A stretch of DNA of 64,000 nucleotides from Acidovorax radicis (GTDB taxonomy: Bacteria; Pseudomonadota; Gammaproteobacteria; Burkholderiales; Burkholderiaceae_C), in NCBI RefSeq assembly GCF_020510705.1, contig NZ_CP075184.1:1178001-1242000 (forward strand). Direction: 5' to 3'. Shown here piece after piece: positions 1-7,617 of this stretch. Position 1 is the first letter of the stretch, and every line of letters starts with the position of its first letter. Made by a program: the position numbers and the translations under genes. Below the pieces are notes generated by a model that was not told the origin of the DNA, ran no database searches, and saw nothing but the letters and a program-made list of their open reading frames with translations.

Positions 1-710
1 TCAGCGTGTTCTGCGATGCCCACCCCGACCGCACCGTGGTGGTGTATGCCAACACCAGTGCGGCGGTGAAGGCGCGGGCCGACTGGCTCGTCACGTCCAG
101 CTGCGCGCTCGACATCGTGGGGGCCTTGAAGGCTGCAGGGCAAAAGATCCTGTGGGCGCCCGACCGCCACCTGGGCGCCTACATCCAGCGCGAGACGGGG
201 GCCGACATGGTGTTCTGGAACGGCGCCTGCATCGTGCATGACGAGTTCAAGGCACTGGAGCTGGAACTGCTCAAAAAGGAGCACCCGAATGCCAAGGTGC
301 TGGTGCACCCCGAAAGCCCCGCCGACGTGGTCGCCCTGGCCGACGCGGTGGGGTCCACCAGCGCCATCCTCAAGGCCGCGCGCGAGATGGATGCCACCGA
401 ATTCATCGTGGCCACCGACAACGGCATGATGCACAAGCTGCGCAGGCTCAACCCTGGCAAGACGTTTTACGAAGCGCCCACCGCCGGCAACAGCGCTACC
501 TGCAAGAGCTGCGCGCATTGCCCCTGGATGGCGATGAACGGCCTAGCCGATGTGGCGCGCGTGCTCGAGACCGGCGCCAATGCCATTGAGGTGGATGCGG
601 CCCTGATCCCGCGTGCACGCCAGCCGATTGATCGCATGCTGGCCTTCACGGCAGCCCTCAAGAACGGGCAACCCGCCGCCGCTCTGGTGTCCCACCTCGG
701 GGCTGCCTGA
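1..710 (+). CDS. nadA: Quinolinate synthase NadA (3' part only)
   Basis: Condenses iminoaspartate with dihydroxyacetone phosphate to quinolinate in de novo NAD synthesis. The reading frame enters from the left edge, so the N-terminal third (roughly 120-140 residues of about 370) is missing. The GTG at 6 is internal, not a start. The [4Fe-4S] ligand cysteines are visible: the one in TSSCALD (102-104), the one in [10 protein letters not shown] (228-230) and the C-terminal C-x2-C-x2-C group (501-521). The segments [17 protein letters not shown] and [10 protein letters not shown] are strongly conserved in NadA. Its substrate comes from NadB, encoded on the other strand at 4182-5771, so the two steps are close but not in one operon. 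Confidence 0.96.
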   Translation, partial: SVFCDAHPDRTVVVYANTSAAVKARADWLVTSSCALDIVGALKAAGQKILWAPDRHLGAYIQRETGADMVFWNGACIVHDEFKALELELLKKEHPNAKVLVHPESPADVVALADAVGSTSAILKAAREMDATEFIVATDNGMMHKLRRLNPGKTFYEAPTAGNSATCKSCAHCPWMAMNGLADVARVLETGANAIEVDAALIPRARQPIDRMLAFTAALKNGQPAAALVSHLGAA

Positions 711-752
711 ATTTATTCAGCCTGAGCCTCTTTGCAGACAAGGATGCTCTTT

Positions 753-800
753 AATTGATAGCTGATAGCGCTTATTCATCAAGCGCTATGGCCTGTTTTG
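753..800 (+). repeat. Palindromic repeat, copy 1 (ends at pabB start)
   Basis: Reads ATAGCTGATAGCGCTT, a short spacer, then AAGCGCTATGGCC and a T-rich end. The two GCGCTT/AAGCGC arms can pair. The copy fills the gap before pabB and ends directly at its ATG (801), so it replaces the usual ribosome-binding region; no purine-rich Shine-Dalgarno sequence is visible there. Confidence 0.85.
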
Positions 801-2597
801 ATGGTGACATCACGCATCGACTTCACACAGCCGCTGGACGCTAGCGCACCGCGCCTGCGCCACGCCTTTGGCGCCCCCCATGAGGTGCTGGTGGCCCACG
901 CGTTGGCGGACGTGCGCGGTGTGCTCGACGCGGTGCATGTTGCCGCCCAGCGCGGTCACTGGTGTGTAGGGTATGTGCGCTACGAGGCCGCCCCCGCATT
1001 CGATGCCGCCCTGCAAACGCAGGCGGCCGACGGGCCGCTGGCCTGGTTTGCCGTGTACGAAGCGCCCCAGGCCTGGCCCGAGGGGGACGTGCCGGGCAGC
1101 GCGCAAGTGCAATGGCACGGCGGCCACGACCGCGGCGAATTTGACGCCGCCCTGGCCCGCATCCAGCAGGCCATAGCCGCCGGCGAGCTGTACCAGGTCA
1201 ACCACACCGCGCCGCTCACCGGCATGCTGCTGGGCAGCGCCAACGCGCTGTTCGCAGCGCTGCAGCGCGCCCAGCCCGGCGGCTATGCGGCGTACATCGA
1301 CGCGGGGGATGAGCAGGTGCTGTCGGTATCGCCCGAGCTGTTCTTCGACTGGCAGGACGCGCCGGGCGGTGGCACCATCCTGGCCCGCCCCATGAAGGGA
1401 ACAGCCCCGCGCGGCGCGACGCCCGAACAGGACGCGGCGCATGCCGAGCACCTGCGCACGGCGCCCAAGGAGCGGGCCGAGAACGTGATGATCGTGGACC
1501 TGCTGCGCAACGACCTGTCTCGCATCGCGCTGCCTCACAGCGTGCGCGTGCCAGCCCTGTTTGCCACGCAGGCCCTGCCCACGGTGTGGCAGATGACCTC
1601 GGACGTGACGGCACGCACGCGGCCAGGCACCACATTGACCGACGTGTTTGCGGCGCTGTTCCCGTGCGGATCGGTCACCGGCGCGCCCAAGGTGCGGGCC
1701 ATGCAGATGATCCGGGCGCTGGAGCGTGCGCCGCGCGGCGTTTACTGCGGCGCTGTGGGCGTGGTGCGGCCCGTGGGCGAAGCGGGCCTCGACGGAACGC
1801 ACCGCGTGGCCGCCACCTTCAACGTGCCCATACGCACCGTGGTGCTGCGAGCCTCGGCGCAAGCCCAAGCCATTACGGCGACCTGTGGCATTGGCAGCGG
1901 CATCACGTCGGGGGCGGAGGCGGATGCAGAATGGCAGGAGTGGCGCCACAAACGCGCCTTCGTGGAGCGGGCCAGCATGCCATTCGAGATTTTGGAAACC
2001 CTGGCGCTGCGGGATGGAAAACTCCAGCACGCCGACCTGCACGTCCTGCGCATGGGGGCGGCGGCGGCGCACTTCGGTTTTTTGTGGAGCCCGCACGCCG
2101 CGCGGCAGGAGCTGCAGATCGCCGTGCTGCGCCACATGAACGGGGCGTGGCGGGTGCGCCTGCTGCTGGCGGCCGACGGTGGTGTGCGCGCCGAGGCCCA
2201 CGCGCTGCAGCCCACGCCCGAACCCGTGCGCCTGCAGCTCGCCGACCGCCCATTCGGGGCAGCGCATGGCGAGTTCGTGCGCCACAAGACCACGCGCCGC
2301 GAGCACTATGCGGCGTTTGCGCCCAAGGCCCCCGGGGTGTTTGACACCGTGCTGTGGAACGAGGCTGGGGAGATCACCGAAGGCACCTTCGGCAACATCG
2401 CAGCCCTGCTGGACGGCCGCTGGGTAACCCCACCACTGTCATCGGGCCTGCTGCCCGGCATCGGCCGCGCGGTGGCGTTGCGTGAGGGCCGGGTGATCGA
2501 GGCCGTGCTGCGTGTGACAGACGTGCCCAAGGTACAAGGCTGGGCTTTTATCAACAGCCTGCGCGGCTGGCTCAACGCCACCTTGCACGCCGGTTGA
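801..2597 (+). CDS. pabB: Aminodeoxychorismate synthase component I fused to a class IV aminotransferase/lyase domain (PabB-PabC)
   Basis: Makes 4-amino-4-deoxychorismate from chorismate and, through the second domain, probably releases 4-aminobenzoate for folate synthesis. Residues about 100-390 form the chorismate-binding domain. Lys199 in PMKGT marks PabB rather than anthranilate synthase, which has Ala there, and CGSVTGAPK is the conserved catalytic loop. Residues about 395-598 resemble PabC: the likely PLP lysine is Lys496 in RHKTTRREHY, followed by GEITEGTFGN and the SSGLLPGIGR loop. ATG at 801 is preferred over the in-frame TTG at 798. A separate glutamine amidotransferase (PabA) would be needed and is not in the window. 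Such fusions are known in this bacterial group. Confidence 0.93.
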   Translation: MVTSRIDFTQPLDASAPRLRHAFGAPHEVLVAHALADVRGVLDAVHVAAQRGHWCVGYVRYEAAPAFDAALQTQAADGPLAWFAVYEAPQAWPEGDVPGSAQVQWHGGHDRGEFDAALARIQQAIAAGELYQVNHTAPLTGMLLGSANALFAALQRAQPGGYAAYIDAGDEQVLSVSPELFFDWQDAPGGGTILARPMKGTAPRGATPEQDAAHAEHLRTAPKERAENVMIVDLLRNDLSRIALPHSVRVPALFATQALPTVWQMTSDVTARTRPGTTLTDVFAALFPCGSVTGAPKVRAMQMIRALERAPRGVYCGAVGVVRPVGEAGLDGTHRVAATFNVPIRTVVLRASAQAQAITATCGIGSGITSGAEADAEWQEWRHKRAFVERASMPFEILETLALRDGKLQHADLHVLRMGAAAAHFGFLWSPHAARQELQIAVLRHMNGAWRVRLLLAADGGVRAEAHALQPTPEPVRLQLADRPFGAAHGEFVRHKTTRREHYAAFAPKAPGVFDTVLWNEAGEITEGTFGNIAALLDGRWVTPPLSSGLLPGIGRAVALREGRVIEAVLRVTDVPKVQGWAFINSLRGWLNATLHAG

Positions 2598-3104
2598 GGC
2601 TTTGCAGCAAAGCAGGCTGGGTTTGCACAAGCGTGCCCAGGCCTGCCCAAGCGTGTGCAAGCCAGCTCAAATCAGCCACGGGAAGGGTTTGGAAGGCTCT
2701 GGATGGTTGCAAAAAACATCTTTTGGCCCGCTACCGCTTTGGGTATAAGCGTAAGCTGCTCCTGAAAAGAGAGCAAAAAATCACGTAACCCGCAGGGCCA
2801 ACGCCCGGCCATCACCACCGCGCCTGCGCTGTTTCCACGCGTCGCGCAACACAATGGGTGCATGCATTTTGCTGCGCGGGGTTCGTCTGTGAGCCCCCGA
2901 TCCTGCAACGGCTGACAGGCCTATAAGCCGCCTCCTACAAACAGCCTGCGGGCGCGGCACGACCATGGCATTGCACAGGGCGTCATGGCGCTCATGGTGT
3001 TCATGGCATTCATGTGCAGATTGTTCAGCCACCCCACCGCAGAGCCCATGGCAAACCGCCACTCACTCTCACCCTACCTTCCCCCATTCACCGAGAAATA
3101 CACC
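2598..3104. other. 507-bp gap without a convincing gene
   Basis: Short open frames exist on both strands (for example 2672-2908 on the minus strand), but they have arginine/cysteine-rich, family-free translations. A weak promoter-like TATAAG lies at 2744-2749. The first 70 bases contain near-repeats of CAAGCGTG and GCCCAAGCGTG. I see no tRNA, terminator or repeat-family copy. Confidence 0.5.
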
Positions 3105-3539
3105 ATGCAAACCGTCTCCGACATCATGACCCGTGGCATTCGAACCATGGCCCCTACCGACACCATCACTGCAGCGGCGCAGGCCATGCGCGAATTGGAC
3201 GTGGGCTCTGTGCCCGTGTGCGACGGCGTGCGCATGGTGGGTATGGTGACCGACCGCGACATCGTGGTGCGCGCCGTTGCGCAAGAGCGCATGCAAGCAC
3301 CCCTGAGCGAGATCATGTCGGAAGGCCTGTTGTATTGCCACGAAAGCGACTCCGTCGCATCGGCGCTTGAATCGATGCGCAAACAGCAGGTGCGCCGTCT
3401 GCCCGTGGTCGACAAGGACCAGCGTCTGGTGGGCATCGTGTCGTTGGGTGACCTGGCCACCAAGGCCGACGGGGGTGGTGTGGGGGAGGCCATCCGCGAC
3501 ATTTCCGAGCCGTCAGAACCCCATCGCGCGGGGCTCTAG
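3105..3539 (+). CDS. Tandem CBS-domain protein
   Basis: A 144-residue cytoplasmic protein made of two CBS motifs (about residues 7-60 and 72-125), the kind of pair that binds adenosine nucleotides. Typical signs are the opening VSDIMTRGIRTMAP, the DVGSVPVCDG and GMVTDRDIVVRAV segments, and the second-repeat RRLPVVDKDQRLVGIVSLGDLA. No effector domain is attached, so a partner is probably regulated. An in-frame ATG at 2985 would add 40 residues with no similarity to the family, so the start at 3105 is chosen. Confidence 0.85.
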   Translation: MQTVSDIMTRGIRTMAPTDTITAAAQAMRELDVGSVPVCDGVRMVGMVTDRDIVVRAVAQERMQAPLSEIMSEGLLYCHESDSVASALESMRKQQVRRLPVVDKDQRLVGIVSLGDLATKADGGGVGEAIRDISEPSEPHRAGL

Positions 3540-3731
3540 GCTGTCAGCGGCGCCCCGGCCACTCCCGGCCATGGCCACCGCCAGCGCGTAGCCACTGCCC
3601 TGCGGCCCAGCCCTGCGCTATGGCCGGTCGCTGGGCGGTGACGTGGATGCGGGGGCTGCGCATCACGATTAGACGGACGGTGGTGGATCTGGTGAAAATG
3701 CACTGCCCAGACCGCCGTCGAGAACGGGCTT

Positions 3732-4091
3732 TTACAGCCGTTCTTTGGCGTACGAACCGCGGTCCATGTCCACCACTTCCACGCTCAACTGCACCAGCAC
3801 GCCACTCGGGCGTGGCGTGCGTTCACGCAGCACGGCAGCAATCCGCTCGGACAGGCCTTTTTTGGCCTCGGGCGAGCGGCCCGCGAGCAAGCGCAGCTGT
3901 GCATGCACAAACGCGCGTTGGGCTGGTGCCGTGCCAATCTCGAAGCTGTCGGCCACGATAAAGCGGGTCTTCACATCGGCTTCGTCCTGCACCTCGGGGT
4001 GGGCGCACAGCGCGGCATTCAACGCCGTCAGGGTTTCAGCCTCGGGGTAGAGCGGCAGGTTGCTGGAGTATTCGACGGTCAGGTGGGGCAT
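3732..4091 (-). CDS. Tautomerase of the 5-carboxymethyl-2-hydroxymuconate isomerase type
   Basis: A 119-residue member of the tautomerase superfamily. The sequence opens MPHLTVEYSSNL, so removal of Met exposes the N-terminal proline that acts as the catalytic base. CHMI enzymes of the homoprotocatechuate pathway begin the same way and have about the same length (around 126). An upstream ATG at 4124 would bury the proline and is rejected. No other homoprotocatechuate gene is nearby, so the physiological substrate is uncertain. It lies 90 bp downstream of nadB on the same strand and may be cotranscribed with it. Confidence 0.82.
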   Translation of the reverse strand: MPHLTVEYSSNLPLYPEAETLTALNAALCAHPEVQDEADVKTRFIVADSFEIGTAPAQRAFVHAQLRLLAGRSPEAKKGLSERIAAVLRERTPRPSGVLVQLSVEVVDMDRGSYAKERL

Positions 4092-4181
4092 GGGGTGTTT
4101 CCGAACAAGGGGGATAGGTGGCACCGGGCAAATGCGGCCTATGGATGGTACTGCGGTGGGCGTCGCCGGGGTGTTGGGGTA

Positions 4182-5771
4182 TCACCGGCGCGCAGGGGGC
4201 ACCAGCAGCGTGGGCGCTGCCGGGGCTGCCATCTCGGGGTAGTCGCGGCTGTAGTGCAGGCCCCGGCTTTCGCGGCGCATTTGTGCACTGCGCACGATGA
4301 GGTCGGCCACCTGCACCAGGTTGCGCAGCTCCAGCAGGTCGCGTGTGACGTGAAAGTGGGCATAAAACTCCTGGATCTCGCCCTGCAGCAGCGCGATGCG
4401 GTGGGTGGCACGCTCCAGGCGCTTGTTGGTGCGCACGATGCCCACGTAATCCCACATAAAGCGGCGCAGCTCGTCCCAGTTGTGCGAGATGACGACGGAC
4501 TCGTCGGCATCGGTCACGCGGCTGTCGTCCCACGCGGGCACGGTGGGCAGGTCGGCCGTGGATGCAGCGGCAATGGCCTGCGCGGCGGCGCGGGCAAACA
4601 CCATGCATTCGAGCAGCGAATTGCTGGCCAGCCGGTTGGCGCCGTGCAGGCCGGTGCAGGCCACTTCGCCCACGGCGTACAGGCCGGGCAGGTCGGTGCG
4701 ACCTGCCAGGTCGGTCAGCACGCCGCCGCAGGTGAAGTGGGCGGTCGGCACCACGGGGATGGGTTCCTTCGTGATGTCGATGCCCAGCGACGCGCAGTGC
4801 GCGAGGATGTTGGGGAAGTGCTCTTGCAAAAACGCGGCGCTTTGGTGCGAGATGTCGAGGTGCACGCAATCGAGGCCGTGTTTTTTCATCTCGAAGTCGA
4901 TGGCGCGGGCCACCACATCGCGTGGCGCCAGTTCGGCACGCGGGTCGTGGTCCAGCATGAAGCGGGTGCCGCCGGCCGAGGGCGGTAGTAGCAGTTTGCC
5001 GCCCTCGCCGCGCACGGCCTCGCTGATGAGGAAGGACTTTTCGTGCGGGTGGTACAGGCCCGTGGGGTGGAACTGGATGAACTCCATGTTCGCCACGCGG
5101 CAGCCCGCGCGCCAGGCGGCGGCAATGCCGTCGCCCGTGGCGGTGTCGGGGTTGGTGGTGTACAGGTACACCTTGCCTGCACCACCCGTGGCCAGGATGG
5201 TCTGCGGTGCGCGGAAGGTCACGACAGAGTCGGTCTCGCTGTCGTGCGCATACAGGCCCAGGCACCGGTGGCCGCTCAATCCCAGCTTCTCGGTGGTGAT
5301 CACGTCCACCAGCGTGTGCTGCTCAAACAGTGTGATGCCGGGCGTGCTGCGCACCACGTCGATGAGCGTGCGCTGCACGGCGGCGCCGGTGGCGTCGGTC
5401 ACGTGCGCAATGCGGCGGGCGCTGTGGCCGCCCTCGCGCGTGAGGTGCAGGTGGTCGCCTTCGAGCGTGAAAGGCACGCCCAGTTCGCGCAACCAGGCGA
5501 TGGATGCGGGCGCGTTCTCGACCACAAAGCGTGTGGTGGCCAGATCGCACAGGCCCGCGCCTGCCTCCAGCGTGTCTTCGATGTGGGCGGCAAAGCTGTC
5601 GTCGTCGGCCAGCACGGCGGCAATGCCGCCCTGCGCCCAGGCGCTCGAGCCGTCTTGCAGCGCACGTTTGGTGATCACGGCCACCCGGTGTGTGGGGGCC
5701 AGGTGCAGCGCTGCAGACAGCCCGGCCAGGCCGCTGCCTACGATGAGAACGTCGAAGTCGTGGGATGCCAT
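4182..5771 (-). CDS. nadB: L-aspartate oxidase NadB
   Basis: FAD enzyme that oxidises L-aspartate to iminoaspartate, the NadA substrate, in NAD synthesis. The 529-residue length is normal. The N-terminus carries the Rossmann motif VLIVGSGLAGLSAAL, followed by SSAWAQGGIAAVL. HTTNPDTATG-type and FIQFHPTG segments and the GEVACTGLHGANRLASNSLLE block are typical of the succinate dehydrogenase/NadB flavoprotein fold. Start at 5771 (MASHDFDVLI) is chosen because the frame upstream to 5846 is unlike the family. The start of scpA-side DNA holds an inverted repeat, so NadB and ScpA are probably not tightly coupled. Confidence 0.96.
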   Translation of the reverse strand: MASHDFDVLIVGSGLAGLSAALHLAPTHRVAVITKRALQDGSSAWAQGGIAAVLADDDSFAAHIEDTLEAGAGLCDLATTRFVVENAPASIAWLRELGVPFTLEGDHLHLTREGGHSARRIAHVTDATGAAVQRTLIDVVRSTPGITLFEQHTLVDVITTEKLGLSGHRCLGLYAHDSETDSVVTFRAPQTILATGGAGKVYLYTTNPDTATGDGIAAAWRAGCRVANMEFIQFHPTGLYHPHEKSFLISEAVRGEGGKLLLPPSAGGTRFMLDHDPRAELAPRDVVARAIDFEMKKHGLDCVHLDISHQSAAFLQEHFPNILAHCASLGIDITKEPIPVVPTAHFTCGGVLTDLAGRTDLPGLYAVGEVACTGLHGANRLASNSLLECMVFARAAAQAIAAASTADLPTVPAWDDSRVTDADESVVISHNWDELRRFMWDYVGIVRTNKRLERATHRIALLQGEIQEFYAHFHVTRDLLELRNLVQVADLIVRSAQMRRESRGLHYSRDYPEMAAPAAPTLLVPPARR

Positions 5772-5855
5772 AGGGGTCCGTCGTTGCCTTGAAAAAGGGC
5801 GCAACTCCAGGCCAGTGCCACCGTGGAACTGGCTTTGCCAGGCCACCGGTGGCGT

Positions 5856-5902
5856 CCCCCTCCCGAAGGAGCGGGGGAAGGCGCCGAAGGCGACTCAGGG
5901 GG
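5856..5902. repeat. Compound inverted repeat between nadB and scpA
   Basis: Two adjacent hairpins: CCCCC(5856-5860)/GGGGG(5873-5877) and CGCC-GAA-GGCG (about 5882-5892), followed by a G-run that could pair alternatively with the first C-run. No T-run follows on the minus strand, so it is not a classical terminator. It may be a second kind of dispersed intergenic element. Confidence 0.5.
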
Positions 5903-5904
5903 TG

Positions 5905-6771
5905 TCATGCAGGTACATAGGCCAGTCGCACGTAGATGGGCGCAAAAGCCTCGGCCTGGGTGATCTCGATCAGCGTCTCTTTGGCCAGCTCCAGCAGGGC
6001 GATGAAGGTCACCACCAGCACAGTGCTGCCGTGCTCGGGGGTGAAGAGTTCTTCGAACTCCACAAAGCGGCGTCCCTGCAGGGTTTTGAGCACCATGCTC
6101 ATGTATTCACGCACCGAGAGCTCTTCGCGGGTGATCTTGTGGTGTTGCACGAGCTTGGCGCGTTTCAAAATGTCGCGCCAGGCCTCTTGAAGATCCATCA
6201 CGTGCACTTCCGGGAAGCGTGGCTGCAGGCTTTGCTCGATATAGACCTGGGCTTTCAGGAAGTCGCGCCCGTACTGCGGCATTTGCCCCAGGCGCGCGGC
6301 TGCCATCTTCATTTGCTCGTATTCAAGCAGGCGGCGCACCAGTTCGGCACGCGGGTCTTCGGGCTCTTCGCCTTCGGCCTGCTTCTTGGGCGGCAGCAGC
6401 ATGCGCGACTTGATCTCGATCAGCATGGCCGCCATCAGCAGGTATTCGGCCGCCAGCTCCAGATTGCGGTTGCGGATCTCGTCCACATAGGCCAGGTACT
6501 GCTTGGTCACCCCCACCATGGGGATGTCCAGGATGTTGAAGTTCTGCTTGCGGATCAGGTAAAGCAGCAAGTCCAGCGGCCCTTCGAAGGCTTCGAGGAA
6601 GACTTCGAGCGCGTCGGGCGGGATGTAAAGATCGGTGGGCAGCGCAAAGAGCGGCTCGCCATACAGGCGCGCCAGTGCCACTTGGTCGACCACGTCGGGC
6701 ATGCCCGAGTCGGCCTGCGCGGCAGTGCCCGCCGATGTGTCGGCAGCGTCGGCTTGGCGCGCAGTGGTCAT
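5905..6771 (-). CDS. scpA: Segregation and condensation protein A (ScpA)
   Basis: Kleisin subunit that bridges SMC heads in the bacterial condensin. It has 288 residues. The hallmark FEGPLDLLLYLIRKQ lies near residue 70, followed by ILDIPMVGVTKQYLAYVDEI and LAAEYLLMAAMLIEIKSRMLLP. The C-terminus ends with the winged-helix-like VVTFIALLELAKETLIEITQ segment. The first 30 or so residues are Ala/Asp-rich and variable. scpB is not in the window. It lies just downstream of DUF3460 on the same strand, separated by a repeat copy; in beta-proteobacteria these two are common neighbours. Confidence 0.95.
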   Translation of the reverse strand: MTTARQADAADTSAGTAAQADSGMPDVVDQVALARLYGEPLFALPTDLYIPPDALEVFLEAFEGPLDLLLYLIRKQNFNILDIPMVGVTKQYLAYVDEIRNRNLELAAEYLLMAAMLIEIKSRMLLPPKKQAEGEEPEDPRAELVRRLLEYEQMKMAAARLGQMPQYGRDFLKAQVYIEQSLQPRFPEVHVMDLQEAWRDILKRAKLVQHHKITREELSVREYMSMVLKTLQGRRFVEFEELFTPEHGSTVLVVTFIALLELAKETLIEITQAEAFAPIYVRLAYVPA

Positions 6772-6784
6772 GAATTGCTACTGA

Positions 6785-6834
6785 AAATATAGCTGCTAGC
6801 GCTTTTCTGGTAAGCGCTAGAGGCCATTTTTATG
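6785..6834 (+). repeat. Palindromic repeat, copy 2
   Basis: ATAGCTGCTAGCGCTT and AAGCGCTAGAGGCC arms are intact, with a T-rich end TTTTTATG. It sits between DUF3460 and scpA, both on the minus strand, so it would be transcribed as part of their mRNA. Confidence 0.88.
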
Positions 6835-6852
6835 CCTGAACGGCCGAATGAA

Positions 6853-7059
6853 TCAATCGGCGTTGGTCTGGTAGACGTAGGGCTTTTGTTCCACCTGGCC
6901 GTCGCGGTATTCGCTCCAGATCTTGCGGTCCACCTTCTTGTCCCACAGCAGTGCGCGGCCCGCGAGCTGCTGGCTTTCCAGCTCAGGCTTGGTGACCTTG
7001 AGCTGGTTGATGAACTGGGTGGTATCGGATTGGTAATCGGGGCGGCGGAAAATGGACAT
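6853..7059 (-). CDS. DUF3460 family protein
   Basis: A 68-residue cytoplasmic protein of unknown role. Its opening MSIFRRPDYQSD and the middle WDKKVDRKIWSEY match what I know as DUF3460, a family nearly confined to beta-proteobacteria. A ribosome-binding AGAGG lies about 10 bases before the ATG. It reads toward scpA, and the divergent lipoprotein gene begins 41 bp away, so 7060-7100 must hold both promoters. Confidence 0.8.
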   Translation of the reverse strand: MSIFRRPDYQSDTTQFINQLKVTKPELESQQLAGRALLWDKKVDRKIWSEYRDGQVEQKPYVYQTNAD

Positions 7060-7100
7060 GGACTGTTAACCTCTTTTGCTGGATTTTACCGGGAGCCTCC

Positions 7101-7616
7101 ATGCCCTTGAACTATTGCGCCCCCACGCGTGTGGCCATCGCCCTTATTGCCTTGCTGGCCCTTGCCGCCTGCGACCCCCAGCGCATCAGCGAACTCAAAG
7201 AAGGCGTCTCCACCGAAGCCGATGTGCGCGACCGCTTTGGCGCGCCCGAAAACGTCTGGGACGAGCCCGGCGGCGCCCGCACGCTGGAGTACAACCGCCA
7301 GCCCGCAGGCCAGGTCAACTACATGATCACCATCGGCCCCGATGGCCACATGACCGCGTTGCGCCAGGTGCTCACGCCCGAGAACTTTGCCCGTGTGATG
7401 CCCGGCATGCGCATGGACGAGGTGCGCCGCCTGCTGGGCAAGCCCGCCAAGGTCACGCCGTACACCCTCAAGAATGAAACCTGGGCCGACTGGCGGTTTG
7501 TGGCGCCGCCCAACCAGCCCAAGGCCTTCACGGTGATCTATGGCCCTGACCAGTTTGTGCTGCGTACGCAGACGGGCGACGACATGGACGCGCCCGAGTT
7601 CAAGGGTGGGCGCTGA
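7101..7616 (+). CDS. Lipoprotein with two BamE/SmpA-like repeats
   Basis: A 171-residue exported lipoprotein. The signal peptide ends in a lipobox (LALAAC) with the acylated Cys at residue 24. Residues about 30-85 (LKEGVSTEADVRDRFGAP, then a Tyr-containing strand) and about 105-160 (GMRMDEVRRLLGKP, then a W-x-W-x-F-like strand) look like two copies of the BamE/SmpA fold, whereas BamE itself has one. Asp25 after the lipid Cys might favour inner-membrane retention by the Lol rule of enterobacteria, though that rule is not secure here. An outer-membrane assembly role is inferred from the fold only. Confidence 0.8.
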   Translation: MPLNYCAPTRVAIALIALLALAACDPQRISELKEGVSTEADVRDRFGAPENVWDEPGGARTLEYNRQPAGQVNYMITIGPDGHMTALRQVLTPENFARVMPGMRMDEVRRLLGKPAKVTPYTLKNETWADWRFVAPPNQPKAFTVIYGPDQFVLRTQTGDDMDAPEFKGGR

Positions 7617-7617
7617 T

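Noticed and set aside
810..2306. Very long open frame antisense to pabB
   Set aside because: Arg/His/Gly-rich translation without any family, opposite a clear enzyme gene. High-G+C DNA gives such shadows often; the same holds for 9350-11005, 20314-22458, 22842-25076 and 45701-47116.
2672..2908. 78-residue frame in the 2598-3104 gap
   Set aside because: No family resemblance, no ribosome-binding site and composition like non-coding DNA.
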